From a virus: a stretch of 26,146 nt of DNA. The notes beneath the pieces were generated by a model. That model was given only the letters and a program-made list of their open reading frames with translations. It did not search any database and was not told the origin of the DNA. Below are positions 1 to 6,125 of this stretch, in pieces. Position 1 is the stretch's first letter. Each line of letters starts with the position of its first letter. Made by a program: the position numbers and the translations under genes. Where the stretch lies: IMG/VR virus record IMGVR_UViG_3300025383_000094, positions 1-26,146 of that record; one strand, given 5' to 3'.

Positions 1-60
1 TTGGCTAATGTTGGCGGTGTCGCGATAGTTGCCGTGGGTCTTCTGCTTCGTCGTATCCAT
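1..60 (-). CDS. N-terminal fragment of a phage protein, possibly DUF6378/MazG-like (runs off left edge)
   Basis: Reading leftward from an ATG at 60, 20 codons are present before the window ends (MDTTKQKTHGNYRDTANISQ). A Shine-Dalgarno-like AAAGGAAAAG lies just upstream, so the start is well supported. The HGNYxDTAxISQ stretch resembles the N-terminus of small phage proteins of the DUF6378/MazG-like kind that begin with HGxFxDxAxIxQ; this is recalled similarity over only 20 residues and is an inference. It follows the 103-aa ORF by 12 nt and should be the next gene of the leftward early operon. Confidence 0.5.
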   Translation of the reverse strand, partial: MDTTKQKTHGNYRDTANISQ

Positions 61-72
61 TTTCTTTTCCTT

Positions 73-384
73 TCACACAAAATTTCTGCTTGTTTGTTTA
101 ATGTAACTCTCAGCTTCCGCCACCAATTCAGAAATGGTCGGCGGAAACTTTGCTTTCGTTAAGATGCCCTCTGCGGGGTCTGCTAACCTGTGCAGGACTT
201 CTACGGGATATCGTTCCAAAGCTTTCGCTGCGTTTTCCAAGAACGCTGACGGGTTTGGCAGGTGGTTGATGTTGTACGATTGGTAAATCTTCCCCACCGC
301 CCTTTCCGGTGTAGTCCTCTCCAAACTCAGCGGCCCATTGCGCCTTTCGTCTTTCGCTTGCTGCTTCCAATTTTGCGAAGGCAT
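73..384 (-). CDS. 103-aa early protein overlapping the replication gene out of frame
   Basis: The ORF starts at an ATG (384) preceded by a strong AAGGAG seven bases upstream. That site lies inside the coding sequence of the 309-aa gene, and the two are read in different frames for about 257 nt. The C-terminal half looks like genuine protein: LERYPVEVLHRLADPAEGI followed by KFPPTISELVAEAE. This matches a pattern I know from phage replication-associated proteins (helix, 'dPxxGI', 'KFxPTxxEv'). The N-terminal third is less convincing. It is either a separate overlapping gene or the true C-terminus of the upstream winged-helix protein reached by a +1 frameshift or sequence error. Function unknown; probably replication initiation or helicase loading by context. 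Confidence 0.6.
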   Translation of the reverse strand: MPSQNWKQQAKDERRNGPLSLERTTPERAVGKIYQSYNINHLPNPSAFLENAAKALERYPVEVLHRLADPAEGILTKAKFPPTISELVAEAESYIKQTSRNFV

Positions 385-1057
385 CCTCTATCTCCTTTTG
401 TTTGGCAGTCTTTTCAAACCGCACATTTTTCCTCTCTTTTTTGCCGCCCAGAATAGCGACGATGTACGGGATCGCATCAGTCGGCTCTTGATCTACAGCC
501 GCCTGTATTGCGTCCATTACCTTGTCTTGATCTTGCCCCGCCATCTTGAGACATCGACCAATAAATGAGTTTACGGTGGCTTTTGCAACGCCCAACGATA
601 TTAGCATTCCCACCGCCTGATCCCAGAACGCCTTGGAATTGTCTATAGGCGTCTCTTCAGGAATATCAAAAATGCTAATTAGTGGATCTTCCAACTCCGT
701 AGGAGTTGTATCTTGTTCTAAGTCTTGTTGTTCATGCCGCATTTTGCGGGTAGGGGTATCCGCATTTTGCGGGTAGGGTGCTTTGATGTCAGTGAATAGC
801 AAATCGTATAAGTTACTGTTTTTCCCACCATCCTCTTTCTGGCGGCCATGCTTTCTTACAAGCCCTTTCTCAATCAATTTATCAATCGTCCGGTGAACCG
901 TATCAATGCTTACATTGACCAATTCAGCCACCTTCTTTAACGAAGGGAAACAACCACCGTTTTCTGTGTGGAAATCAGCCAAACCTATCAAAACGCACTT
1001 TTCTGTCGGCGAAAGTCCGCGCTGTTCCCACGCCCAAATTTTTGCAAACCCGCTCAC
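128..1057 (-). CDS. winged-helix phage replication-type protein
   Basis: The N-terminal ~90 residues form a winged helix-turn-helix of the HTH_36 type: WAWEQRGLSPTEKCVLIGLA, then SLKKVAELVNVSIDTVHRTI with the recognition helix around residues 45-60 and a wing at EKGLVRKHG. A middle domain (residues ~135-210) is helical (AFWDQAVGMLISLGVAKATV). Such proteins are usually origin-binding replication initiators or DnaA/DnaD-like loaders. The start is GTG at 1057 with AAGGAGG six bases upstream; it overlaps the previous stop by four bases (GTGA). The last ~45 residues (after PPAKP) become Ser/Arg-rich and look like shadow translation of the overlapping 103-aa frame, so the true protein may end or shift frame near 260-310. 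Confidence 0.75.
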   Translation of the reverse strand: MSGFAKIWAWEQRGLSPTEKCVLIGLADFHTENGGCFPSLKKVAELVNVSIDTVHRTIDKLIEKGLVRKHGRQKEDGGKNSNLYDLLFTDIKAPYPQNADTPTRKMRHEQQDLEQDTTPTELEDPLISIFDIPEETPIDNSKAFWDQAVGMLISLGVAKATVNSFIGRCLKMAGQDQDKVMDAIQAAVDQEPTDAIPYIVAILGGKKERKNVRFEKTAKQKEIEDAFAKLEAASERRKAQWAAEFGEDYTGKGGGEDLPIVQHQPPAKPVSVLGKRSESFGTISRRSPAQVSRPRRGHLNESKVSADHF

Positions 1058-1344
1058 GATTTGCCTCCTTCACTATTAATTAAAATCCAATAGCTATTAG
1101 CAATTTGAACTCCCCTTTCATCGTATCTTGGTTTTTTTCTTATAAGATTAGCGGTTTTTAACTCTTTTAATGATAAAGAGACGCTATTTATTGATAAACC
1201 AGTGTTGAAAGATAATTGTCGCTTTGTGAGAGAACAAAAATAATTTTCATCATCTGCGTGAAAGGCAAGAACAATCAAAACAAATTTAGCCCGCCAAGAA
1301 AGGTTGGTTTGATTTGTTGCCCAATATGTAGCTATTTGAGACAT
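1054..1344 (-). CDS. small winged-helix DNA-binding protein
   Basis: A 96-aa protein with the same opening pattern as its downstream neighbour (WATNQTNLSWRAKFVLIVLA, then LTKRQLSFNTGLSINSVS), a helix-turn-helix in residues ~38-65 and a wing at LIRKKPRYD. The two adjacent genes therefore look like diverged copies of one HTH_36-type domain, here without the C-terminal region. Start ATG at 1344 has only a weak upstream AGGT; no better start is visible. It ends in a four-base overlap with the 309-aa gene, implying translational coupling. Likely role: DNA-binding accessory of replication or early regulation; this is inference. Confidence 0.65.
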   Translation of the reverse strand: MSQIATYWATNQTNLSWRAKFVLIVLAFHADDENYFCSLTKRQLSFNTGLSINSVSLSLKELKTANLIRKKPRYDERGVQIANSYWILINSEGGKS

Positions 1345-1379
1345 GACGACATACTACCTATTGTAAGGCGGTCGTCTTT

Positions 1380-1400
1380 GGACTATATGAAAAGTAGTCC
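1380..1400. other. intergenic hairpin in leftward early operon
   Basis: In the 119-nt gap between the DUF1064 gene and the small winged-helix gene there is a perfect 6-bp inverted repeat, GGACTA ... TAGTCC, with a 9-nt loop. It could act as an RNA processing or stability element in the leftward transcript. There is no run of T after it on the minus strand, so I do not call it a terminator. I see no gene in the remainder of the gap (1345-1463). Confidence 0.3.
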
Positions 1401-1463
1401 TGAACTTCCGCTGCTACCAAGTTTAAGGATCAGGGATTGCCGTCCCACTTCCTCCAACGGCCC

Positions 1464-1871
1464 CTATTCGGGGTCGCTTATGTTTTTTAACCTAACACGC
1501 TTCTTCTTTTTGGTCAACTTCGGATTCCACCCAATAAGGTGTTCCGTGATTTTGACCCCATGATAAAGTTCAGCGGCCTTCTTCCTGAGACGATATGCCG
1601 CATCCTTGGCGGTCCCAGTGGATTTCACGTCTTCGTAGATACAATCACCAGTTTTCGTATCTATGTACGAAAAATCACAAGTGTATGTACAATATTTCTT
1701 ATCCTCAATGTAAACGTCAAAGCCGTACTGCAATTGCAAATCTTTAATTGCGCCAGCCTTTTCCGCCAACTTTAATTCCAGATATCGCTTCGCCTCACCC
1801 TTGCTATCAAAAGTGATCCCATCAAATGTCCGGTCGGCCTTAGGCGATACTTTAAACTTCGGGGGCATCAT
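1464..1871 (-). CDS. DUF1064 family phage nuclease-like protein
   Basis: The sequence shows the DUF1064 layout: an early FDSKGEAKRYLELKLAEKAG segment, then IKDLQLQYGF, a YTCDFSYIDTKTGD strand-turn-strand, and YEDVKSTGT, i.e. E...D-F...E-D-x-K. This is the arrangement of a restriction-endonuclease-like fold with candidate catalytic Asp/Glu/Lys. The family is typically found in phage early regions and is thought to be a resolvase-like nuclease. The longest ORF begins at 1895, but its ATG sits directly against the SD. AAAGGA lies five bases before ATGATG at 1871/1868, so the start is placed at 1871 (135 aa), overlapping the regulator stop by 20 nt. The C-terminus is very basic (KLTKKKKRVRLKN). 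Confidence 0.75.
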   Translation of the reverse strand: MMPPKFKVSPKADRTFDGITFDSKGEAKRYLELKLAEKAGAIKDLQLQYGFDVYIEDKKYCTYTCDFSYIDTKTGDCIYEDVKSTGTAKDAAYRLRKKAAELYHGVKITEHLIGWNPKLTKKKKRVRLKNISDPE

Positions 1872-2097
1872 CAGCGTCCTTTGGGAAGAAGTCATCCTTC
1901 GTTAATATAATCCCACGTTGCTTCGCCGCAACCATTAACTCAATCTGGCGGCGTGTAGGGATAAATCCACCCGTCCCACCTTTCTCAGTGGGCCACGTCC
2001 ATTTGTATATCGCTTGTGTAGACATCGCCAGCATATCAGCAACACGGCGGGGGCCGCCAAGTTTCTTGATTACCCGTTGTGCAACCATATGAACCAT
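1852..2097 (-). CDS. Cro-like helix-turn-helix regulator (carph-isopro-like)
   Basis: An 81-aa protein with the order KKLGGPRRVADMLAMSTQAI, then YKWTWP, a Gly-rich turn, FIPTRRQIELMVAAKQRGI and a C-terminal DDFFP. The LGGxxxVAxxLxxSxQAxYxW pattern is a classic Cro-type helix-turn-helix, and the IP...L...A..xGI...dF tail is typical of alphaproteobacterial Cro/carph-isopro-like phage regulators. ATG at 2097 has CGGAGA eight bases upstream; the alternative ATG at 2088 lacks an SD. It is the first gene of the leftward operon and sits directly against the divergent control region, so it is the natural candidate to bind the 17-bp palindromes at 2116 and 3138 (inference). Confidence 0.8.
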   Translation of the reverse strand: MVHMVAQRVIKKLGGPRRVADMLAMSTQAIYKWTWPTEKGGTGGFIPTRRQIELMVAAKQRGIILTKDDFFPKDADDAPEV

Positions 2098-2115
2098 TAT
2101 TTTTCTCCGATCTAT

Positions 2116-2167
2116 GTTGACAACTTATCAACCAGATGTTTAACTGTCAAGCATCAACAACGGGGAA
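2116..2167. promoter_or_regulatory. divergent promoters with a 17-bp operator-like palindrome and leader
   Basis: GTTGACAACTTATCAAC (2116-2132) is a near-perfect 17-bp palindrome: 7 of 8 base pairs match around a central C. Its TTGACA (2117-2122) is a consensus -35 for rightward transcription, with a weak -10 (TTTAAC or TTAACT, 2139-2145). TTGACA also occurs on the minus strand (TGTCAA on plus, 2145-2150), with a weak -10 over the palindrome about 17 bp away, giving face-to-face promoters. A protein on the palindrome would cover the rightward -35 and the leftward -10 at once, as in lambdoid switches. AACAACGGGGAA (2156-2167) begins 40 bases after the palindrome start, is shared with the YqaJ promoter, and supplies the SD of the downstream gene. 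Confidence 0.65.
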
Positions 2168-2174
2168 ATTTAAA

Positions 2175-2657
2175 ATGGTTGAAACTTCAAAACCTTGGAC
2201 TTGGGAAGAACTTAAACTTGTTTCGGATTTGGCATCCAAAGGCTTTACCGCAAAGAATATTGCGCTTGAGTTAATTGGCCGTAACAAAAACTCCGTCATT
2301 GGTATATGCCACAGACGGGGGATCAAATTACTGCAAAGAACCATTCAAAAAGAAAAGCCATATCTCCCTCTTTCTAACAAGGAGCGGGAAAAGAAAAAAC
2401 AGACTAATTACAATATTAACAAACCAAAGAGAGTTCGCTTACCGCCTATAAAAGTTCTTGAGACACATAAGGATGAGAATTTCGTCCCACTGTATAAAAC
2501 ATTGGAAGATTTACGATACTTTGAATGCAAAGCGATTGTTGGGCCAATTAAGAATATGGAAACACCATATTGCGGTCATCCGGTTGTTGCGGGTAAATCA
2601 TGGTGTCCGTATCATTTTAAAATTTATACAGTTCCATCAAAAAGCCGCGCCGCATGA
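2175..2657 (+). CDS. GcrA-family phage transcription regulator
   Basis: The N-terminal domain reads WTWEELKLVSDLASKGFTAK, then RNKNSVIGICHRRGIKL (residues ~8-50), matching GcrA's WTxE ... RNAVIGKxxRLGL helix-turn-helix. A basic linker (~residues 65-90) follows, then a Cys/His end, with C at ECKAIVGPI, YCGHP and WCPYHF, matching the C...CG...YC..H signature of GcrA. In Caulobacter, GcrA binds sigma-70 RNA polymerase and activates promoters carrying CcrM-methylated GANTC. A phage copy could redirect host polymerase or host cell-cycle transcription. The reading frame is open from 2136, but that lies inside the promoter; ATG 2175, preceded by GGGG nine bases upstream, is chosen (160 aa). Its stop overlaps the next ATG (ATGA). 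Confidence 0.8.
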   Translation: MVETSKPWTWEELKLVSDLASKGFTAKNIALELIGRNKNSVIGICHRRGIKLLQRTIQKEKPYLPLSNKEREKKKQTNYNINKPKRVRLPPIKVLETHKDENFVPLYKTLEDLRYFECKAIVGPIKNMETPYCGHPVVAGKSWCPYHFKIYTVPSKSRAA

Positions 2658-3130
2658 GACAGAGTGAACGGGAATGGGCGGTATTTACTGAACGGTTTAA
2701 AAGTTCACGACGCGCAGTATTTAAAGTAGCGGAGTATATCTGGCGGGAGAAGGGATTGGGCGTAACTATTCCTTCTATGGAATTGGCACCAAGCATTCAT
2801 CAATCAGCGCACTACGTCGATAAGGGTGACATTATTTGTCATACCGCCCGTGGTAATGAGTTTATTATAGAAGTGAAGGGAGTAAGTACGGAATTTACTT
2901 GTGCGGAAGATTTTCCGTTCAAAACAATGATTGTCAATGAAGTTGTAAAAGCTGACCGGATTGATGCTTTTGCATATTTCATTGTGAATAAAGCATTGAC
3001 TCATGCGTTTGTTTTAAAGACAGACACTAAGGATCAATGGGGCATAAAAGATGTGCATGATAAAAGACGCGGTGATACTGAAGAAATGTATTACTGCGAA
3101 TTATCTTGCGGAGAATTTGTTGAACTATAA
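2654..3130 (+). CDS. PD-(D/E)XK-type phage nuclease
   Basis: A 158-aa protein with the core of a restriction-endonuclease-like fold: D59 in VDKGDII, a strand, then E73-V-K75 in FIIEVKG, giving D-x13-E-x-K. Helices precede and follow (residues 10-33 and 95-118). I do not recognise a named family. By size and context it could be a resolvase-like or DNA-repair nuclease, or an anti-host nuclease. It overlaps the GcrA-like gene by four bases, so the two are probably translationally coupled and made together from the 2116 promoter. It is followed by the second operator/promoter, so this pair forms its own two-gene unit. Confidence 0.6.
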   Translation: MRQSEREWAVFTERFKSSRRAVFKVAEYIWREKGLGVTIPSMELAPSIHQSAHYVDKGDIICHTARGNEFIIEVKGVSTEFTCAEDFPFKTMIVNEVVKADRIDAFAYFIVNKALTHAFVLKTDTKDQWGIKDVHDKRRGDTEEMYYCELSCGEFVEL

Positions 3131-3137
3131 TTCAGTA

Positions 3138-3189
3138 GTTGACAATTTATCAAATCAGTGGCATCTATCATTCACTAACAACGGGAATC
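3138..3189 (+). promoter_or_regulatory. second copy of the operator/promoter and leader, before YqaJ exonuclease
   Basis: GTTGACAATTTATCAAA (3138-3154) differs from the 2116 palindrome at two positions and again contains TTGACA. AACAACGGGAA (3177-3187) begins 39 bases after the start of the element, against 40 bases in the first copy, so the whole promoter-leader block is conserved. A -10 is weak (CATCTA/ATCTAT near 3162-3168). A single GANTC site (GAATC, 3185-3189) lies seven bases before the ATG of the exonuclease gene, where a GcrA/CcrM-type control could act; none lies in the 2098-2174 region. Confidence 0.55.
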
Positions 3190-3195
3190 AAAAAC

Positions 3196-3978
3196 ATGGC
3201 ACTTACGAAGGAACAAAAAGAGTTCCGCTCCAAACTATTGGGCGGCTCTGATGCTAATACAATCATGGGCGGCGACGAAGAGCGTCTCCTGAAACTTTGG
3301 AAAATTAAAACGGGGCAAGAAGAAGACGATGATCTGTCCGACGCACTTCCAGTACAAATGGGGGTTTTTACAGAACCTTTTAACATACAGTGGTTTACGA
3401 AACAGACAGGTCGTCATGTTACGGATAACGGCGTTCAGAAAGTTAGTGTATCTCACTCTTTCATGGGATGCACCCTTGACGGACTCACAGACGACGGCCT
3501 CACTGTTTTCGAAGCTAAACACGTTTCTGCGTTCGCTAAGGACGATGAGATTATGGACCGCTACTATCCCCAACTAACACACAATATGCTTGTGTGCGGG
3601 ATAGAGAAAGCCGTCCTGTCTGTGTTTTACGGTAACCATAAGTGGGACAAGTACGACATAAATCTGGATGCGATTTATGCGGATATCCTCATAGGGGCGG
3701 AACAACGTTTCTGGGAATGTGTCAAAAGTGGCACACCGCCAGTTACGATAACGGTGCGGCCTCCGGTGGATGCGGTGCGCCGCGTTGATATGACGGGTAA
3801 CAATGCGTGGGCAAATTTTGCGAATCAGTTGCAACTAAACTCAGTTGGTAAAAAACTATACGACGAAGCCGCTTCTGGTTTGAAGGGACTCATGGAGGAG
3901 GACATGGCAGAAGCGTTTGGATACGGGGTCAGCATTAAGCGCGATAAGCGGGGTGCGTTGAGACTGAAGGGGGATTGA
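3196..3978 (+). CDS. YqaJ-like viral recombinase exonuclease
   Basis: A 260-aa protein of the lambda-exonuclease/YqaJ fold. Visible motifs: GGSDA (residues 16-20), ERLLKLWKIKTG, G56...E60-P, TLDG with D95, and FEAKH with E106 and K108, i.e. the D...E-x-K active site; Q144/H147-like residues follow in YYPQLTHNM. It should be a Mg-dependent 5'-3' dsDNA exonuclease producing 3' overhangs for the ERF protein encoded three genes downstream. The frame is open from TTG 3139, but that TTG is the -35 hexamer; ATG 3196 after the conserved leader is chosen. It is the first gene of the recombination operon. Confidence 0.88.
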   Translation: MALTKEQKEFRSKLLGGSDANTIMGGDEERLLKLWKIKTGQEEDDDLSDALPVQMGVFTEPFNIQWFTKQTGRHVTDNGVQKVSVSHSFMGCTLDGLTDDGLTVFEAKHVSAFAKDDEIMDRYYPQLTHNMLVCGIEKAVLSVFYGNHKWDKYDINLDAIYADILIGAEQRFWECVKSGTPPVTITVRPPVDAVRRVDMTGNNAWANFANQLQLNSVGKKLYDEAASGLKGLMEEDMAEAFGYGVSIKRDKRGALRLKGD

Positions 3979-3979
3979 G

Positions 3980-4348
3980 ATGGATATTGTGGAAAAACTT
4001 CGACTGGTTGATTGCCAGTTTTGGTGGAAACCGTTGGGGCATGGGATTGATACAGATTTGGATGTTCCCGCTTATGAGTTAGGCGCGTTATCACATGAGG
4101 CCGCCGATGAGATTGAGCGAGAAAGAGGGCGGTCGGACCATCTTATTGAGCATGGTATCCGGCTTGCCAAAACTATACGTGAATTGGAAAAAATTTGCCC
4201 AAATGTACCCCGTTACTTTTGGCTTTCTGCAAAAAAATCTTATTCAGTCTTTATGCAGGAAGAAACGGATTGGTTAAAAAGAAGGGTTGAATGGGAGAAA
4301 AAATGTTTTGGTGATCCGCCGGAACCAGTATTTAGGGAGAATGATTGA
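3980..4348 (+). CDS. hypothetical early phage protein, 122 aa
   Basis: The N-terminus MDIVEKLR and the later EAADEIERERG form a pattern common in small phage early proteins of the 'MDIVERLR ... AADEIERL' type, whose function is not established. The rest is charged and helical with two Trp-rich segments (QFWWKP, RYFWLS). It starts one base after the exonuclease stop with GGGGG upstream and ends in an overlap with the next ATG, so it belongs to the same transcript. No catalytic motif is seen. Confidence 0.7.
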   Translation: MDIVEKLRLVDCQFWWKPLGHGIDTDLDVPAYELGALSHEAADEIERERGRSDHLIEHGIRLAKTIRELEKICPNVPRYFWLSAKKSYSVFMQEETDWLKRRVEWEKKCFGDPPEPVFREND

Positions 4349-4596
4349 TGTCGGAAGGCGTTGAGGTGATGAAAATCGTGATGTACCCAGATGGGTTCCA
4401 AATAGAAATGCACCCATTGGTGGCGGAACCTGAGGGAGAGTTTGTAAGGGATCGTTTGGCGGAATTGATGCCAGCTATCTTGAAGCAATTGAAAAACCCT
4501 GATCAAGTTCAGGAAATATCTATAGATGGCGGGAATGCCCACGGTGTTCTTTGGCCCATCCAAACCAACAGCAACCCAAATAAAAAAGCAAATTGA
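4348..4596 (+). CDS. hypothetical early phage protein, 82 aa
   Basis: A small acidic protein with a strand-rich start (MKIVMYPDGFQIEMHPL), a helix (VRDRLAELMPAILKQL) and a second strand pair (VQEISIDGGNAHGVLWPI). A TTG at 4345 is in frame, but ATG 4348 has AGGGAG eight bases upstream and overlaps the previous TGA by one base, so 4348 is preferred. Function unknown. It lies between exonuclease and annealing-protein genes, which makes a recombination-accessory role possible but unproven. Confidence 0.65.
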   Translation: MSEGVEVMKIVMYPDGFQIEMHPLVAEPEGEFVRDRLAELMPAILKQLKNPDQVQEISIDGGNAHGVLWPIQTNSNPNKKAN

Positions 4597-4607
4597 AAGG
4601 AAAAACT

Positions 4608-5240
4608 ATGAAGACCAGTTTAGAAATTGATGCCCTGTCAACAGCTTTAGCCGCCGCACAGGGTGCATTGAAGAACCCGCCTAAGAACAAGATCAACCCG
4701 CACTTTAAATCCCGCTACGTGGACCTCTCTGACGGTCTGGATGCAATCCGTGAATGCTACGCAAAGCATGGGTTGGCGTTTATCCAAGGCACGTCCGTAG
4801 TGGATAGTATAATAATCCTTAACACCCGTATTGTTCACAAGAGTGGACAATGGCTTGAATCGGATTATCCAGTTGGTGGTTTTGGACGCCCACAAGAGAT
4901 GGGTTCCGCAATGACCTACGCCCGCCGCTATGCCCTGTTTGGCTTAGTCGGTGTCGCGGGTGAAGACGATGACGATGGCAACGCTGCTCAGGCGGCTGAG
5001 ACGACACCCGTAAAGGGCAAGGTAGCGCCAAAGCAAATGGAACCCGGCCTTACTCCGAAAGATAGTGAAAATCTGATGGGCGTGATCAAGGGTGCTATGG
5101 AAATGTGCGAAGACGGTCAGCAATTATCTGATTGGGCAACGGAGAACAAAGATAAGATCGCAATGCTTCTCCCTACCCATCGCAAAGAATTGCAAGACTA
5201 TTACAAGTCACGCAGGGACGAACTGAAAGGCAATGGCTGA
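4608..5240 (+). CDS. ERF-family single-strand DNA annealing protein
   Basis: Clear ERF superfamily signatures: NPPKNKINPHFKSRYVDLSD (residues ~24-43) and EMGSAMTYARRYALFGLVGV followed by GEDDDDGN (residues ~97-125). P22 Erf and relatives form rings that anneal complementary single strands during phage recombination and circularisation. The C-terminal ~80 residues are a linker plus a helical region, as in the family. A TTG at 4593 is in frame, but AAAGGA six to seven bases before ATG 4608 decides the start (210 aa). It works with the YqaJ exonuclease upstream and overlaps the next gene by eight bases. Confidence 0.9.
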   Translation: MKTSLEIDALSTALAAAQGALKNPPKNKINPHFKSRYVDLSDGLDAIRECYAKHGLAFIQGTSVVDSIIILNTRIVHKSGQWLESDYPVGGFGRPQEMGSAMTYARRYALFGLVGVAGEDDDDGNAAQAAETTPVKGKVAPKQMEPGLTPKDSENLMGVIKGAMEMCEDGQQLSDWATENKDKIAMLLPTHRKELQDYYKSRRDELKGNG

Positions 5241-5682
5241 GGTTATTTATGTCCGCCGTAATGGGAGCAAATTGGAACCTTGCTCCTTAGCGGACGAAGG
5301 TGCTTTGTTGGAGTTCCCTACGGGGAAAGACTTATCCGTTACGATAAGCCGCCCCCGTAGTAGCAAGCAACATAGGTTCTTCTGGGCGCTGATCCAGAAG
5401 ATTTGTGAGAACCACGATACATACCGGAGGCCGGAGCAACTACTACTTTGGTTGAAGATACGCCTTGGGTATGTGGAAGAGGTAAGGTTCCATGACGATA
5501 AAGTTTGGTGGGTTGCAAAATCCATCAGCTTTAACGCTATGGATCAAGAAGAGTTCCGTAAATTCTTTGAGAATGCCTTGGATGTAATTTCGGAAGAAGT
5601 AATACCAGAAATAAACCAGTATGAACTGCTACATGAGGTAGAACAAATGCTTGGTTTCAACATTGTAGATACATGGAGTTAA
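5233..5682 (+). CDS. DUF1367/NinB-like recombination accessory protein
   Basis: A 149-aa protein with VTISRPRSSKQHRFFWALIQ (residues ~36-55) and SISFNAMDQEEFRKFFENAL (residues ~97-116). The RPRSxxQHRFFWALI core and the later 'S.sF..md..eF..f' resemble the DUF1367/NinB group carried in lambdoid and alphaproteobacterial phage recombination modules. NinB (lambda Orf) helps load recombinase onto SSB-coated DNA; assignment to that exact family is tentative. Its start lies within the ERF gene end (8-nt overlap), so coupling is expected. Confidence 0.6.
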   Translation: MAEVIYVRRNGSKLEPCSLADEGALLEFPTGKDLSVTISRPRSSKQHRFFWALIQKICENHDTYRRPEQLLLWLKIRLGYVEEVRFHDDKVWWVAKSISFNAMDQEEFRKFFENALDVISEEVIPEINQYELLHEVEQMLGFNIVDTWS

Positions 5683-5683
5683 A

Positions 5684-5839
5684 ATGGCTTCAAAAGAAGA
5701 GTTAAAAGCAATGGCCGATAATATTCTTTTGCGGGACAAATTAAGGTCAATGCGGGGTAAATTGGGTGCTATTACAAAGAACCGTAAAGCAACTAAACAT
5801 CAAAAAGCAATTGCACAAAGCGCACTGAAAGGTAAATAA
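5684..5839 (+). CDS. small lysine-rich protein, 51 aa
   Basis: A short ORF begins at ATG 5684 one base after the preceding stop, with GGAG five bases upstream, and ends one base before the next ATG. The product is 51 aa, strongly basic, with Lys/Arg throughout its second half (GKLGAITKNRKATKHQKAIA), and no recognisable domain. Fit in the operon, a good ribosome binding site and the absence of any other reading frame here support it as a real gene. It may bind nucleic acid; that is inference from charge only. Confidence 0.6.
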   Translation: MASKEELKAMADNILLRDKLRSMRGKLGAITKNRKATKHQKAIAQSALKGK

Positions 5840-5840
5840 A

Positions 5841-6125
5841 ATGGCGTGGGAAAAGAAACACGGCGACGTAACATTGTTCGCCAACGACCGTAAGACGAAA
5901 GACACTCAGCCTGACTGGCGGGGTACGATTCATATCCAAGGCAAGGATTATGAGATCGCGTTGTGGAATAAAACATCTAAGAACGGGAATACGTTCATTT
6001 CCGGACGGATGGGCGATGAAGCGAAGCCGCCAGAGGCAAAGGGTTCATTCCCTAATGCGCCACGTCCTGCCCCCAAGCCAACGTCCTCCATTAAGGACGC
6101 ATTGGACTCAGACTTGCCGTGGTAA
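5841..6125 (+). CDS. small protein with SSB-like acidic C-terminal tip
   Basis: A 94-aa protein beginning MAWEKKHGDVTLFANDRKTK and continuing with alternating strands (WRGTIHIQGKDYEIALWNKT, NTFISGRMGD), i.e. a likely small beta-barrel. This is followed by a Pro-rich linker (residues ~64-80) and the end ALDSDLPW. The D-S-D-x-P-aromatic tip resembles the C-terminal tip of single-strand DNA-binding proteins (DDDIPF) that docks recombination enzymes. Similar short phage proteins exist in recombination operons, but I cannot name the family with certainty. A single-strand-binding role beside ERF and YqaJ is inferred from layout and tip. Confidence 0.65.
   Translation: MAWEKKHGDVTLFANDRKTKDTQPDWRGTIHIQGKDYEIALWNKTSKNGNTFISGRMGDEAKPPEAKGSFPNAPRPAPKPTSSIKDALDSDLPW

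Noticed and set aside
875-885. CAATTTATCAA resembling half of the operator palindrome
   Set aside because: Lies inside a coding sequence, lacks the GTTGA arm, and has no leader or start nearby; chance match.
3139-3195. Upstream extension of the YqaJ frame to TTG 3139
   Set aside because: That TTG is the -35 hexamer of the conserved promoter block, so it cannot be the translation start.
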